In this document: positions 47,101 to 58,638 of the stretch, one piece after another
Position numbering within the stretch: the first letter of the stretch is position 1
Layout of the letters: the number at the start of each line of letters is the position of its first letter
DNA from: Arctopsyche grandis
Taxonomy: Eukaryota; Arthropoda; Insecta; Trichoptera; Hydropsychidae
Direction: 5' to 3'
Length of the DNA: 64,000 nucleotides
NCBI RefSeq assembly: GCF_051622035.1
Contig: NC_135365.1
Location: 20,789,501-20,853,500, forward strand
The notes under the pieces: generated by a model
Databases searched by the model: none
Seen by the model: the letters and a program-made list of their open reading frames with translations, nothing else
Told to the model about the DNA's origin: nothing
Made by a program: the position numbers and the translations under genes

Positions 47101-49018
47101 CAGTAATTACCGATGGTGAAATTTTTTTTAATTTACCTGTAATTTGCTAAGCCGATAACGCAATCCCAATATCTATGTATATATTTGCGCATATTGCTTG
47201 CGTACTGTCACTTTACTAAAACTGTTTACGACACCTAGAGGTCATTCGTATAACTATCGTGTATTTGTATGCGTTAGTTTAAGTGAATTTACTCACTGCT
47301 TAGGTGCGCCCGTATAACCAAACAAGTGCCTTATTACGTTTCAGCTGTCAATTTTCTACTATTTTCTATTGATATAAACAATTCAAATATTAAACTTAAT
47401 AAACCTATGTATGTACCTATAAAAACAAAATTTCCACAGTGGGAAACAGTAGCACAAGTTGCCGTCACACTGTTTGGCATTTTTTCAGGTGCTATTTTGT
47501 GACTTCCCATTTTCTTTTTATCCAAAGACCATGTCGTAACTATATTCAATCCATTGTGTACGGCAGCAATACTGTCCCACTCTTTGTCACGTTGCATTGA
47601 ATAGCTAAAACTGGCTATCGGAGGCATCGTTAAATTGTCATATACGTTACTTTCTGAAACAGAATGATAGAACACAATCATTATTAAAATTGTTAACATA
47701 CATCACATTGACGGAATCAATTTATACTTTTTTTCTTAGAAAGATTCTTATTGAACGAAGCACGTCCGAGACTGGCTGGATGATGTCCAGCTGCTGAAGA
47801 GAGAATCCTCATCGTACTGTCTGCTCCAGCAGATAATATAGTCTTTCCGTCAGTGCCTACATATCGAACAAAACGTGGTGGAGCATTGTGACCTTCCCTG
47901 TTAAAAAAATAATAATCAAAAACTCTCATAAAACATCTTCGAAACAGTTTTAATGCCTGTATGTATATTCACCTTATCCTTAACAATCTAGCACCACCAT
48001 CTGCCATATCGAAAATCCACAACTTCAACGAATTATCTCCAGAATTCGTCGCTATAATAGGCTCCGACGGGAAACAAACACATCCAGCGACACTTCCATC
48101 GTGTGCATTTTCTACCTGCGATGCGACTCTTTTCTCTTCCAAATTCCACATGACCAAATGACCTTTAGTGCTGCCCGATACCATGAAAGGATGACCGTCA
48201 GTCCTGAACGAAATACTCGTAACCAAGCCCCAATTTTGAACGAACTGCATAACAGTCTTATCGACTTTTATATTGTGAAGTTTAATTTTACCATCGGCCA
48301 TGCCTATAGCAACTACGTCAATGGCTGGAGCTTGCTCCAGAACAGTAATAGACGTACCCCAACCGTTAAAAGTATGTACAAGCTTAGAAGTCTTAATATT
48401 CCATAGCTGCAAACTGCCTTGTTTACTTCCGAGGAGTACTTTGTTGAGGTAGGTATTCGGATGCATGAGCGTTGTAATTTGAAAGTTTTTATTGTCGAAG
48501 GTAAGCTCGAGGTATTGCTCCTCTTCTTTGATGTACCAAACTTTAAGCGTGCTGCTTTGATCGATGGAGACGAGTACATGTCCGAACGGAAGCAACAGAT
48601 GAACATTTGCTTCGTGTCCTTTGTATGTGTGTTTGAGCTCGTTACCTCTTCGCCATGCATATATGATGTTCCCGCAGGAGCTGTATATGTGATAGGCATC
48701 TCCTGCTAGGCAGGTGATGTTGTGAGGATGAGCCCCGCTTACGGCGAGAAGACTGAGATGAGCCGCTCCGTAAGTGTTGAAGCAGCGGCCAGCCGCCGTC
48801 ACCAGCAATGTTTCTCGTCGTCTTTTGACGTAACGTGCCACCACAGGAATCGACCCACTGACCGTTCCTAAGGCACGACATCCTAAAAATATGCGACTGC
48901 GCCCCCCTTCACTTGCGCTTTCGCCCCCGTCAGCCTCTGCGCCGGTTTGAGCGGCCCACATTGTGAGGTTATGTTGCGCGCACGTGAGAGTACTGTCACA
49001 ACATGTCAACTGGTTCAT
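44187..49018 (-). CDS. WDR36: WDR36 / UTP21, SSU processome WD40 protein (8 exons)
   Basis: Nucleolar component of the small-subunit processome (UTP-B), needed for 18S rRNA maturation. Exons (minus): 49018-47973, 47897-47728, 47653-47417, 45977-45801, 45542-45347, 45276-45198, 45126-44964, 44893-44187; all junctions are GT-AG and keep frame, giving 924 residues (human about 950). Exon 1 carries the first propeller: GCRALGTVSGSIPVV, KGHEANVHLLLPFGHVLVS, TLMHPNTYLNKVLLGSKQGS, SFRTDGHPFMVSGSTKGHL, and ends SLKLWIFDMADGGARLLRIR. Later exons form the second propeller (GYSNGEVYKFNMQSGIMRGY; FNGHASKINDACFSHDSR; LLSTAMDCTICTWDIPTGQL). The last exon holds the Utp21-specific C-terminus from about residue 737: RWQNLLNIDIVKQRNKP, then APFFLPTIPSLEIQFDL. 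Intron 3 (1.4 kb) is swollen by nested transposons. Complete gene. Confidence 0.95.
46171..47329. mobile_element. 1.16-kb TIR element (family G) in WDR36 intron 3
   Basis: Ends GTACTTATTGTTTATACGGG(CGCATC) and, inverted, GTGCGCCCGTATAACCAAAC(AAGTGC). No transposase frame. A TTAA-flanked piggyBac-like MITE is nested at 46,588-46,874. Confidence 0.65.
46588..46874. mobile_element. piggyBac-like MITE with TTAA target
   Basis: TTAA-CCCTTTGCTTTTTTGC ... GTACGCGGTGGAAAGG-TTAA. Nearly identical over most of its length to 58,639-58,968, including GTATACATTTAGTAATATTT and AGACGGCTCTTATACAGG. Confidence 0.8.
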
Positions 49019-49697
49019 TTACACTTGGCACCGTTTTATTCGACCATGTACCATATTTTTAATTTGTAGTAAAATTGCTTTTTTCAAATAAACTATTATT
49101 AAAATACACGTATTTCTATTATAATTATATTTTATTATCACTACATTACGAAATAATACCATATGATTGTTTTAGAACTGAATAAAAAATAATTCCATAA
49201 TTTTATTATAAAAATTTGTCAATATTTTTGTCATAAAATTACTTTTGACTATATTAATATGATTTTATATATTGAAGTAGACATATATTTCATTTTAATT
49301 GAGCTCATGAATAAAGTCCTTGCCCCAGTGAGTCTTTATAAGTTGCCTCTCTGTCCACTGTTTGACATTGCGACCGCTAAACCAGTACGTGTTGCTCGCA
49401 TTCAACTCCCCTTTTCTGATAGTAAATAATTATTAATACTTAAATCCTTTAATATAAACTCACCATAAATTATCAACATTTCTTCAAAAACAATAACATA
49501 TATCATTTTTGCCGTACTGATAAGGCTTACGCTTATAATTTTATAGTAATTATTCGTTGATTACATTTCATTGATAAGGCGTATGGTATACAAGGCTATC
49601 AACTTTCAAGTATATGTTTTCATTCCTTTTACACGTCGTTCATTGACACGATTCAATCGATTTTTTTTTTTCATTTTTCAGTATTAATCCAAATACA
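49019..49697. promoter_or_regulatory. Divergent promoter region between WDR36 and MPI
   Basis: 679 bases separate the two start codons, which face away from each other. AT-rich, no clear TATA. A splice-acceptor-like TTTTTTTTTTCATTTTTCAG ends at 49680, 17 bases before the MPI ATG, so MPI may have a non-coding first exon in this spacer. Confidence 0.5.
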
Positions 49698-52176
49698 ATG
49701 GAGTTGCAATGTTCAGTGCAGAACTACGACTGGGGTAAACTGGGACATGAGAGTGAAGTAGCTCGTTTAGCAGCAATATGCAGCAAATCTATCACCGTGG
49801 ACGAGAGCAAGCCGTACGCTGAACTATGGATGGGCACGCATGTGAACGGACCGAGCTTTGTAGTCGACACCGACGAAAGCCTTTCTGTGTGGCTGCAAAG
49901 AAACATGGATTCTTTAGGGTCAGACGTTCGTAAAGAGTTCGGAGATCAATTGCCGTTCCTTTTCAAAGTACTATCTGTAAGGAAAGCTCTTTCTATTCAG
50001 GCACATCCGAATAAAGTGAGTTTATTGAACTATACATAATACTTTTAGAACCATTGTTTATCTATAAAAAGTCTACAATATCAATTTTAGAAACACGCTG
50101 AAGAATTACATATCAGCAGGCCAGATTTATATAAGGATCCAAACCACAAACCAGAATTGGCTATTGCTTTAACGCCGTTCCAAGCTATGTGTGGTTTTCG
50201 CAGTATTGATGAAATTCAGTATTTCTTAAAAGGTTTTATCATAGTTGAATTTAATGATTTCTTTTTTTTTTAATTACACTTAAATGATCAATGATATTTT
50301 ATAGAACTACCCGAATTGCAGACTGTATTAGGAGAGGAATTGTGCAAAAATTTGTTGTCCGCTGATTCAGACAACAAGGTTTATCTGAAGGAAGCCTTTC
50401 GACAGCTGATGCAATGCGATACAACGATTATTGATAAAACTTTAATTGAGTTTTTAAAGCGAGCCGAAGGTGAAAGTACGTATAAATATATTGGAATACA
50501 ATTGATGGTTCATTGTAAACGATTGACCAACTTATATTGACTTCCTAGCTAAAGTGTACATTAATCAAAGTTAATATCAATTTTTAAAACCCATTGCTTA
50601 TTGCAATGTACATAGTTTATTTTATTTGAAAGTTAAAAACAAATTAGTTTATTTTCATTTTAACCCTTTGCCCGCGGCAATAAATATAGTGAATAAGCCT
50701 TGTATACGGCACCATTTTCGCGAATTTGGCAATCGAGTTATCAACCATAAATACAGATTTTAATATTTACCAAGTAACCAGATATGTTAATTGACACATA
50801 AAGTAGTATTTTAAACAATAAAATACATAATATATCTTGTAGTTTTGGATTAATTGTCAAATAATAATTCTTCATAATTGTATGAAGACGTGACGTCACA
50901 TAAACGAGGTTTCAGTATGGTTCCACAAAAAACTAATTTTTGACTGGTATATATTCATTTTAAGCAAATTGAATAGATGGCATTCAACTCTCAGTAATAT
51001 ATTCAACCAATTTTGAACCTTAAAACAGTTGAAATAGGCGCATATAAGCCTCAAAATCCCGTGCAAAGTTCAGAAATTCTATGGAAGACAACCGCGCAAC
51101 AGACTTGTGGTCCAAAGCTTCCATAGAAAACGGCCGCGAGCAAACGGTTAATGAAAATATAATGAACTTCTTGAAAATTTTATTCCAATGATTGCAATCG
51201 AGGAATAGACCTTTCTGCTAGTAAATTATATTACTGATTAATAAATCATGAAGCTTTTTATCATATTTTTTTTTTCTCAAGTAAAATTAACAACGCATTA
51301 AATTGTGATTAATGAACCTCACTCTTATATAGGCAAAGAGTATCAAGATAAATTTTTATACCAGCTATTGAAAAGATTGCATAGTGAATTTCCCAGTGAT
51401 CGTGGATGCTGGTGCATATACTTCTTGAACTACGTCATACTCAAACCCGGCGAAGCTATTTTTCTCGGACCTAACGTTCCCCACGCTTATTTATTTGGAG
51501 GTAAAACTTATATAGATTTTTCATTCCAAATTGACCCTTTTTCATTTCAAATTGACATTGAAATGGTTTGAAAAGGGTCTAATTTTGGGATAAGGGATAA
51601 ATTTGGAATGAAAAACCTGTATATAAATTCTGCATCTAATGATAACATTTATTCAACCAGTATGTAAAAATATTTAATGTGTTTTCAGATTGTATTGAAT
51701 GCATGGCATGTTCCGATAATGTTGTTAGAGCTGGGCTCACACCAAAATTTATCGACGTGCCGACATTGATCGAAATGTTAATCTACGAGAGTCAAGCTGT
51801 CGATAATATAATTTTCAAACCAATAACAGAGGATGCTTATACTAAAGTTTGGAGGCCGCCCGTTAAAGATTTTGCAGTAGCTGAAATAAGAGTAATATTT
51901 GATCATATGCATGTAAAACTTTCTGGTTTCAGATTTTTAATGTTCATTTTATTTTAGATTCCTGCTAATTCTACGTCGTCTTATAACACAATCATGAGAC
52001 CGAGTGCTAGTATATTATTGGTTATTTCGGGCAACGCCAAAGTCAGCGATAGCTTAGAAACGGACATAGTCAGAGGAAGTGTTTTATACTTGAAAGCATC
52101 GAGACAGTTAACGATTACTAAGAAAGATGACAGTGAGGATTTGATTATATACCAAGCTATGTGTAATTTTCAATGA
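49698..52176 (+). CDS. MPI: Mannose-6-phosphate isomerase, type I (6 coding exons)
   Basis: Cytosolic zinc enzyme interconverting fructose-6-phosphate and mannose-6-phosphate, the entry to GDP-mannose and protein glycosylation. Exons 49698-50015, 50091-50232, 50305-50475, 51333-51500, 51689-51891, 51958-52176; GT-AG throughout, frame preserved, 406 residues (human 423). N-terminus [20 protein letters not shown] and [14 protein letters not shown] are classic. Zinc ligands by family analogy: Q101 and H103 (SIQAHPNK), E128 (PNHKPEL), H261 (GPNVPHAYL). The active-site stretch [20 protein letters not shown] follows. Intron 3 contains a piggyBac-like MITE. Poly(A) signal AATAAA at 52252. Complete. 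Confidence 0.96.
50660..51151. mobile_element. piggyBac-like MITE in MPI intron 3
   Basis: TTAA-CCCTTTGCCCGCGGC at the left and GCCGCGAGCAAACGG-TTAA at the right, about 490 bp, no coding frame. Confidence 0.75.
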
Positions 52177-52744
52177 TGAGTCACAAGTAAAGATTTAATT
52201 ATGATGTGACTTTTTTTGGTCCTATGATTTTATATTATAGTTCCTATTATAAATAAAATGTGCTCAATTTTATACAGCTATTGATGTAAGGACTATATTT
52301 ATATATTAAAATAGTTATAAAATTCGTTATTGTGGTTTTATAAAGAAATCATCTAAATTTTATTTTTGAATCATGAAGTTTATGAAATTTTTAACTAAGT
52401 ATTATATAATATACAATCAATAAATAAATTATTTAAATAAATTAAAGCTTAAAATACAAGAATATTTGTTGTTTTTCGTTCTTTATCTTATAATTACGAA
52501 ATTTCATTTTCACTGACTTCAGTACTGGATGGACATCTTAACAAACATGTGTCTTAGATTTTAAAATTAAGTTATTTGGATACAATCCAGGTAGAAGGTA
52601 AGTTTTATGTTGTTTATGCCGGACTAAAAATTTTCAATAGAATCTATTTTGTAATCTGAATCCGGCATAAACTACAGAAAGACTAGCGTGGGCGTTTGCT
52701 ACGCATTTCGCAAATAAAATATCTATTTTTATTGATCATTTAAG
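52177..52744. other. MPI 3' UTR and AT-rich spacer
   Basis: AATAAA at 52252. A small inverted repeat GTTTATGCCGGA/TCCGGCATAAAC flanks 52,612-52,672. Nothing else seen. Confidence 0.5.
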
Positions 52745-53256
52745 GCAGGGAAGGTATGTTGACCGAAACACATGTGTAGTTTGTAAGAGGATCGTTTATT
52801 TTTGTTCAATTGTTACAATGGTTATTGTATGTACAAAGAGGTTGAGCTTCAGAGAAGTGATCTGGTTGAACTTCAGAGGTCTACTCTGGTGTTGGGAGCT
52901 GGTGCGTCGCTTTATATACGTTCTGGCTTGAAGCGTGCCGTGTGCAGATGCTTTGTCTTCGTATCCAGGACACGTGTTGACTTGTTTTCGAGGCACGTGT
53001 CTTCGGTACACGTGTGGTTTATAGCTATGGGGTCAGCGCCACGCGTAAATGACTTTTCAGACATGTTTTACGGTTGCCTGATGACATCACTGTTGGGTTT
53101 CGTTCGTTTTACGATCGAGTGATGAACTCTTTCTTCTGGAATGGTCGAAGGGGACGTTGCCCTTGAGTTATGCATGTTTGTACAGGATCGATGATGAGAT
53201 CACTGGTTTTGATTCGTAATAGCACAAGTCGTGCTATATTCCTACAATCACTTGAA
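52745..53256 (+). mobile_element. Solo-LTR-like repeat, copy 1
   Basis: AGGCAGGGAAGGTATGTTGA through TATTCCTACA, with a central TATA-like GTCGCTTTATATACGTTC. A diverged second copy lies at 53,700-54,155. No gag or pol between them, so solo LTRs or another non-coding repeat. Confidence 0.5.
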
Positions 53257-53584
53257 TTTCAAAGTAAAAAAAAACTCGTGCCCTTTCAATTTCTATTTCT
53301 GTTTCCCTTTCATCACTAGATCATAAGTATATATTATTGAATTGAAATGAATAGGCATGAAAAAAATAATTATTAGTAGTTTATTGTGTACATAAAATGG
53401 AGAGATTTGCTGCCTTTTAATACTCAAATATACTCGACACAGTGAAAGCTTTTGGCTAATTAGTCGCAAGACCTCATTTGCTGTTGAATCCAAATCACAG
53501 ATTGATCGATTGCTACTACTCACTTGTCGACGAATATTGATCGTCCAATTTTCACATTACAATATGTATGTATATTTGGTAAAC

Positions 53585-54262
53585 GGACTATTCCGCAAAA
53601 AGCGATCTCGCGCGAGTCACTAAAATCTCGATCATAACTGGCACTCGAGTTCACGTTAGTACTGTAGATCGCCAATTTAGTAGTCGGCGGTCATCAGTGT
53701 AAGACAGGGAAGGTATGTTGACCGTATCCCGGTCTAACGAAACACGTGTTGTGTAGTTTGAAAGAGGATCGTTTATTTGCGTTCAATTGGTACAATGGTT
53801 ATTGTATGTACGAAGAGGTTTCTTCGGAGATGTGATCTAGTTGAACTCTAGAGGCTCACTCTCCCGGTGGAGGTTGCTGCGTTGCTTTATAAACGTTTTG
53901 GGTTGAAGTGTGTCGTGTGCACATCTTTTGTTCTTGGTACTCGCGAGCGTGGTTTTATGGGTTCATACGCCTGGACGTAGTTCGTGGTTTTTATGGGTTC
54001 AGTGTGTTCTTCCTTTGTTTCCCAGATACGTGTATAGAAACACGTGTCGACCTTTTGACGAAGCGAGCGTGTGCCATGCGTTAATGACTTTCCTGGATTT
54101 GTGTCGCAGTGACCTGATGAGATCATTTCAGTTGTACTATATGCCTACAGTACAATATTTCGCATGGTTAACTTTCGATTGATGTAGTTTTTCGGTGCCA
54201 GATGTTCAGCGATCAAGATTTTAGTGACGTTTGCGAGATCGCTTTTTGCGGATTAATCACCG
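53585..54262. mobile_element. TIR element hosting solo-LTR-like copy 2
   Basis: Inverted arms of about 60 bp: TCCGCAAAAAGCGATCTCGC...GTCACTAAAATCTCGATCAT (53,590-53,635) and its complement at 54,203-54,262. Between them, 53,700-54,155 matches the 52.7-kb LTR-like repeat (AGGATCGTTTATTTGCGTTC; GCTTTATAAACG). Confidence 0.6.
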
Positions 54263-54339
54263 AAGCATATTTGAGCTTAGGATAAGTGCAGCTTCAATAT
54301 TCAACGAAATTATTGTAGACTTTATTTTTTTTATTACAT

Positions 54340-54650
54340 TTTATACCAGGAAGGCCTTACAGGTAAACCCCAATGCGCCTTCCTGGCCAGTTACAAACAA
54401 TGCAGCATTTTTACACAAGTCACTGAATTACGAGACACTGAAAACTCGCAATTTAACGAGACATCTATTTATTGTACATTAATCATACTCAAATAGTGGT
54501 GACATTTTAGATAGGAAGATTTTTAGCCAATTTTTTAATCGGGAACCGTTTCAACAATGAAATCAGAGAATATTGGTAAACTCCGATAGGAAACGATCGA
54601 CACTGAGTCACAAATATCCAGGTCTGACCAGCAGCACTGCAGATATACTT
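54340..54650 (-). mobile_element. SINE family S with 3' hairpin
   Basis: Hairpin at 54346-54386: CCAGGAAGGC, loop CTTACAGGTAAACCCCAATG(C), GCCTTCCTGG. The body (CTCCGATAGGAAACGATCGA) is in minus orientation. The head is degraded to GACCAGCAGCACTGCAGA. Confidence 0.75.
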
Positions 54651-55214
54651 ATAAATTCATCATCGGTATGAGAAAGATATTTTCTATGCAACTGTGTGCG
54701 TATTTTTTTTAAAATCGACCGTTATATAAGCACGCTGGACTCTTTTCGTGGGTGTAAAAAAGAAGCGATTTTATAGATGTTTGGCGGCTCCTAGCTCCTA
54801 TAAAAAATAACTAATCAAAAAAAAAAGCACAGATGCATGCTAATGGTAGATATCCATAGCATATTATAAAATAATTTCTCTAGTGCCATAATTGAGGAAG
54901 GGAGAAGTGTAATACGTTTGTATGGACAAGGCGCTGGTGTCCAGCCCTCTTAACGACCGAGCTATGCTGCTATAATAACTCGAAGGAAAAATATCATAAA
55001 TAATAGATTGTGGAAAAAATGTGCCTTTTATTATTTAGGCGATAATATCAACGAGAGATTTAGCAGAACCTAAATTGTTATTGAAATTTATGCAGCTGGC
55101 AACACACGCGTCGCAGTTTGACAGCGCCTATTCCAGTTGGTACTCCTGCGTCACGTGTAGCTGTTTAGTGTCGGCTCGACGCGCGTGGTTCGTGGGGTTT
55201 TGTTTTCCCTCACC
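54651..55214. other. Spacer upstream of pit
   Basis: Includes a tRNA-like relic near 54,880-54,975 (minus: TAGCAGCATAGCTCGGTCGT) and GC-richer DNA at 55,080-55,214 that is the likely pit promoter/5' UTR; the CACC before the ATG is a good Kozak-like context. Confidence 0.4.
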
Positions 55215-58057
55215 ATGTCGGTCACCGACAAAATCCTGATGAGGAAGATCAAAAAGCGAGAGCAAAAGAAGCTGAAACTCTTGAAGAACAGAGAAACGGA
55301 AAACAAATTTGATGGTATTGACATATCAACTTATCATAACCTATAAACAAGTGACCACATGTCAATGTAACCATGTAGCACTCTACTAATATGACCAAAA
55401 TATGGATACTTGTTCATATAAATACTCCTTCATTTCTGTAGATCAATGTCTTTATTCTATTAAGTCACCTTATCTTCTCAATCGTACAGTTTCAATTGTT
55501 GAAGCTATTGTGGTATTATATATTTATTTCGATCTCTCTCTGTCTTTTTAGCTGTGATCTTACAGAATTAGAAATGTGATTGAAGTTTTGCTGTCAATCA
55601 CCCTAGTTTACAAGTCTTATCTAGTTACCAAAAAATGCATTGATATTATTTTTTTCATTGCATTCTATCGGTGATGTTCTTTCGCTTGTAGTGATTTTCC
55701 TTCATGGTTTGATTAAAATTTTGTCTTGTTTTTTTTTTATTGCTAGTGTTCACTTTTTAGTTAATGATATTGTATCGGACTTTCTCGTTATCTACGCTCA
55801 GCATTGTTTTATATGTTGATATTAATTTTTCCACTCTTCAGTTACAGAAAATGATGAAGCAGAGGATACAAAAGAAGTTAAACTGGTTACAATGGAAGAT
55901 TTGAAAGGCTCACTCAAAAGATCAAACGGAGACGATGGAACCTGTGAGTATTTTTGTATTAATTAAACCATAATATATATGTATATATCGAGTGATATAT
56001 AAATGGTTAATTTTGTAAATTTTCTTAACAGCAAAACGTAAAAAGAAACGCAAGAAGAATAAAAGTGAATCGGAAGAGTCCGATAATGAAATTCCAGAAG
56101 AAATTGCAGATGATCCTGACGAATCCACTGATATAAAAGTTGAGAAATTAGGACACACTGAGGATATAAATAAAAAATGTATTATTCTTATTGTTTTGTA
56201 TGATTTTTTTTATTATTATTATATGATTGCATACTTTATAAAATGTTATGAATGTTTCAGTACCGGGTTCGATGGTCAGCTTGAGCATTTTATCCGACAC
56301 AAAATTCAGCTGCTTAGAAGACAAAGTGTGTGATTTGACTTTGATGGCTATCAAGGATATGGAGTTTACAACGATGACAGAAATTCAAGCTAGAGCAATT
56401 CCATCTCTGTTGGAAGGTCGCGATTTAGTCGGAGCTGCTCAAACTGGCTCCGGAAAGACTTTAGCCTTCTTGATACCCGCAATCGAATTAATCTATAAAC
56501 TTAAATTCATGCCACGCAATGGTAATATATTTAACATATAATCTTTAGAATAATGCTAGCTTATATTTAATAAATTTATTCATAAATAGGCACTGGATGT
56601 ATAATTATATCTCCGACTCGAGAATTGTCAATGCAAACTTTCGGAGTGTTGAAAGAATTGATGAAATATCATCACCATACATACGGATTAATTATGGGTG
56701 GTGCTAGCCGTGCTACAGAACAACAAAAGCTATCGAAAGGTAAGTTTTCTGCATTGTTATGATATGTTTTTAACCATAATAAATACTGAATTTTGCATTG
56801 TATATTATCCTAGGTATCAATATTGTCGTCGCTACACCTGGACGTCTCCTCGATCATCTTCAAAACACTCCAGATTTCCTTTATAAGAACTTGCAATGCT
56901 TAGTAATTGATGAAGCTGATCGAATTTTGGATATTGGTTTCGAAGAAGAGTTGAAACAAATCATCAATCTCTTACCGAGTACTTATTACATGTCAAATTC
57001 CGTCTTATTGTAGTATAATTTTGATCATATTCAAACTTTTTTTTGTTTTGCAACTTCAGAACGGAGACAGACTATGTTGTTCAGCGCTACTCAATCAGAG
57101 AAGACGAAAAATTTAACGAATCTCGCTCTCAAAAAGGAACCAATATACGTCGGAGTCGATGATCATCGTGAAACTGCAACCGTCGCTGGTTTGGAACAAG
57201 GGTATGCATCGTTGATGTTAATTTAAAACTTTTTCGCATATCCAATGATGACAATAAGGCGAATATGATAGTAGAACTCCAATCGTCGATCACTTCTGTG
57301 CATCCAATTGTCGAGTCACTATTTGATATGTCTTAGAACGGATATCTGATCCTTTAAAACTTTGTTTATATTATTTTAATATGATTTGTGAATATTAATG
57401 TGTGTTTTCGTATACTTTTAGATACATTGTCTGTCCGTCGGAGAAGAGATTATTAGTACTGTTCACATTTTTGAAGAAGAATCGGCGCAAGAAAGTTATG
57501 GTCTTCTTCTCCAGTTGCATGTCTGTTAAATATCATCACGAGCTGTTTAATTATATCGATTTGCCCGTTTTATCCATTCATGTGAGTTCACTATATGATA
57601 GTAAAAGTCTACACATATATGCATGTTTCTGATCGGTATGTTTTGAAATTTAAGGGTAAACAACAGCAAACGAAGAGAACGACTACCTTTTTCCAATTTT
57701 GTAATGCTGACAGTGGTATATTATTGTGCACCGACGTTGCTGCAAGAGGTCTTGACATTCCTGCCGTTGATTGGATAGTTCAGTTCGATCCACCTGATGA
57801 TCCAAAAGTACGTACTTTCATTATGACCTCACGCTTTGTATATATTTTAGTTCATAAACTAAAATTTTCTTTTATTTTGATCATAGGAATACATTCACCG
57901 AGTGGGACGTACCGCTCGTGGACTCGGAGGGGCTGGTCATGCTTTGCTCATTCTCCGTCCTGAAGAACTTGGTTTCCTTCGATATTTGAAACATGCCAAA
58001 GTACCCCTCAATGAATTCGAATTTTCCTGGTCAAAGATTGCCGACATTCAATTGCAG
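55215..58057 (+). CDS. pit: DDX18/pitchoune DEAD-box RNA helicase, 5' ten exons (partial)
   Basis: Nucleolar ATP-dependent RNA helicase of the DDX18/Has1 family acting in pre-rRNA processing. Exons: 55215-55314, 55842-55943, 56032-56178, 56261-56521, 56590-56739, 56814-56978, 57060-57201, 57422-57581, 57655-57807, 57887-58057; all GT-AG, frame kept, 517 residues so far. Basic/acidic N-terminus ([15 protein letters not shown]). Motifs: Q motif around [17 protein letters not shown] (176-183), Ia [13 protein letters not shown] (261-265), II DEAD (286-289), III SAT (317-319), V RGLDIP (440-445), [10 protein letters not shown] (464-471). The family C-terminus (about 130-150 residues; human about 670 in total) is not found before the window end, so the next intron exceeds 5.9 kb or the gene is broken there. 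The 5' introns are short (about 70-530 bp). Confidence 0.94.
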
Positions 58058-58638
58058 GTATGCTTTGATATATTGGAATATTATTGACTTTTTTACATAT
58101 AGAGAGAAGATCATACTTCTTTAACCTTCCATTTCCTTTTAAAGGGACTTTTTTTGAGTTTCTTTGAATAAATAACATCTCTTCAAATACTATCCCATTG
58201 AATGGGGAGGGTTAGCATATGATAAGCTGACCGAATTAATTAGACAGAACACATGATTTAAAATTTGGCAGCTGAATTATTCATATCAATATCCTGGAAT
58301 TATAGTACAGTAGAACAGGTTTTTATTTTTTGTTGGACATATATATATATTTATTTTGAATAAATTTCTGCTACGCTTTTTTTTTTGAACAAAACGTGCC
58401 ATTTTTTTAAATTCAAGTTATTCATGTAAAATGTTTGCTTTGGCATAAGATAAAACTTCGCTAGTATAAAACTTTGGCTGCATGCCATTCGAGTGTAAAT
58501 CAAATGGAGACTAATTACAGTTCAGCGTAGCTTCGCATTCAACGATATCAAACAAAAAATATCAAGTTTTCACGATCTCGTCTGCTTTATAGTTTTGAAA
58601 TTTGAAAGTTGTGCGTTTTCATCAGCTTCACTTGTCTG
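58058..58638. other. Start of pit intron 10 or 3' flank
   Basis: Donor GTATGC at 58058, then AT-rich DNA. No continuation exon recognised. Confidence 0.45.
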
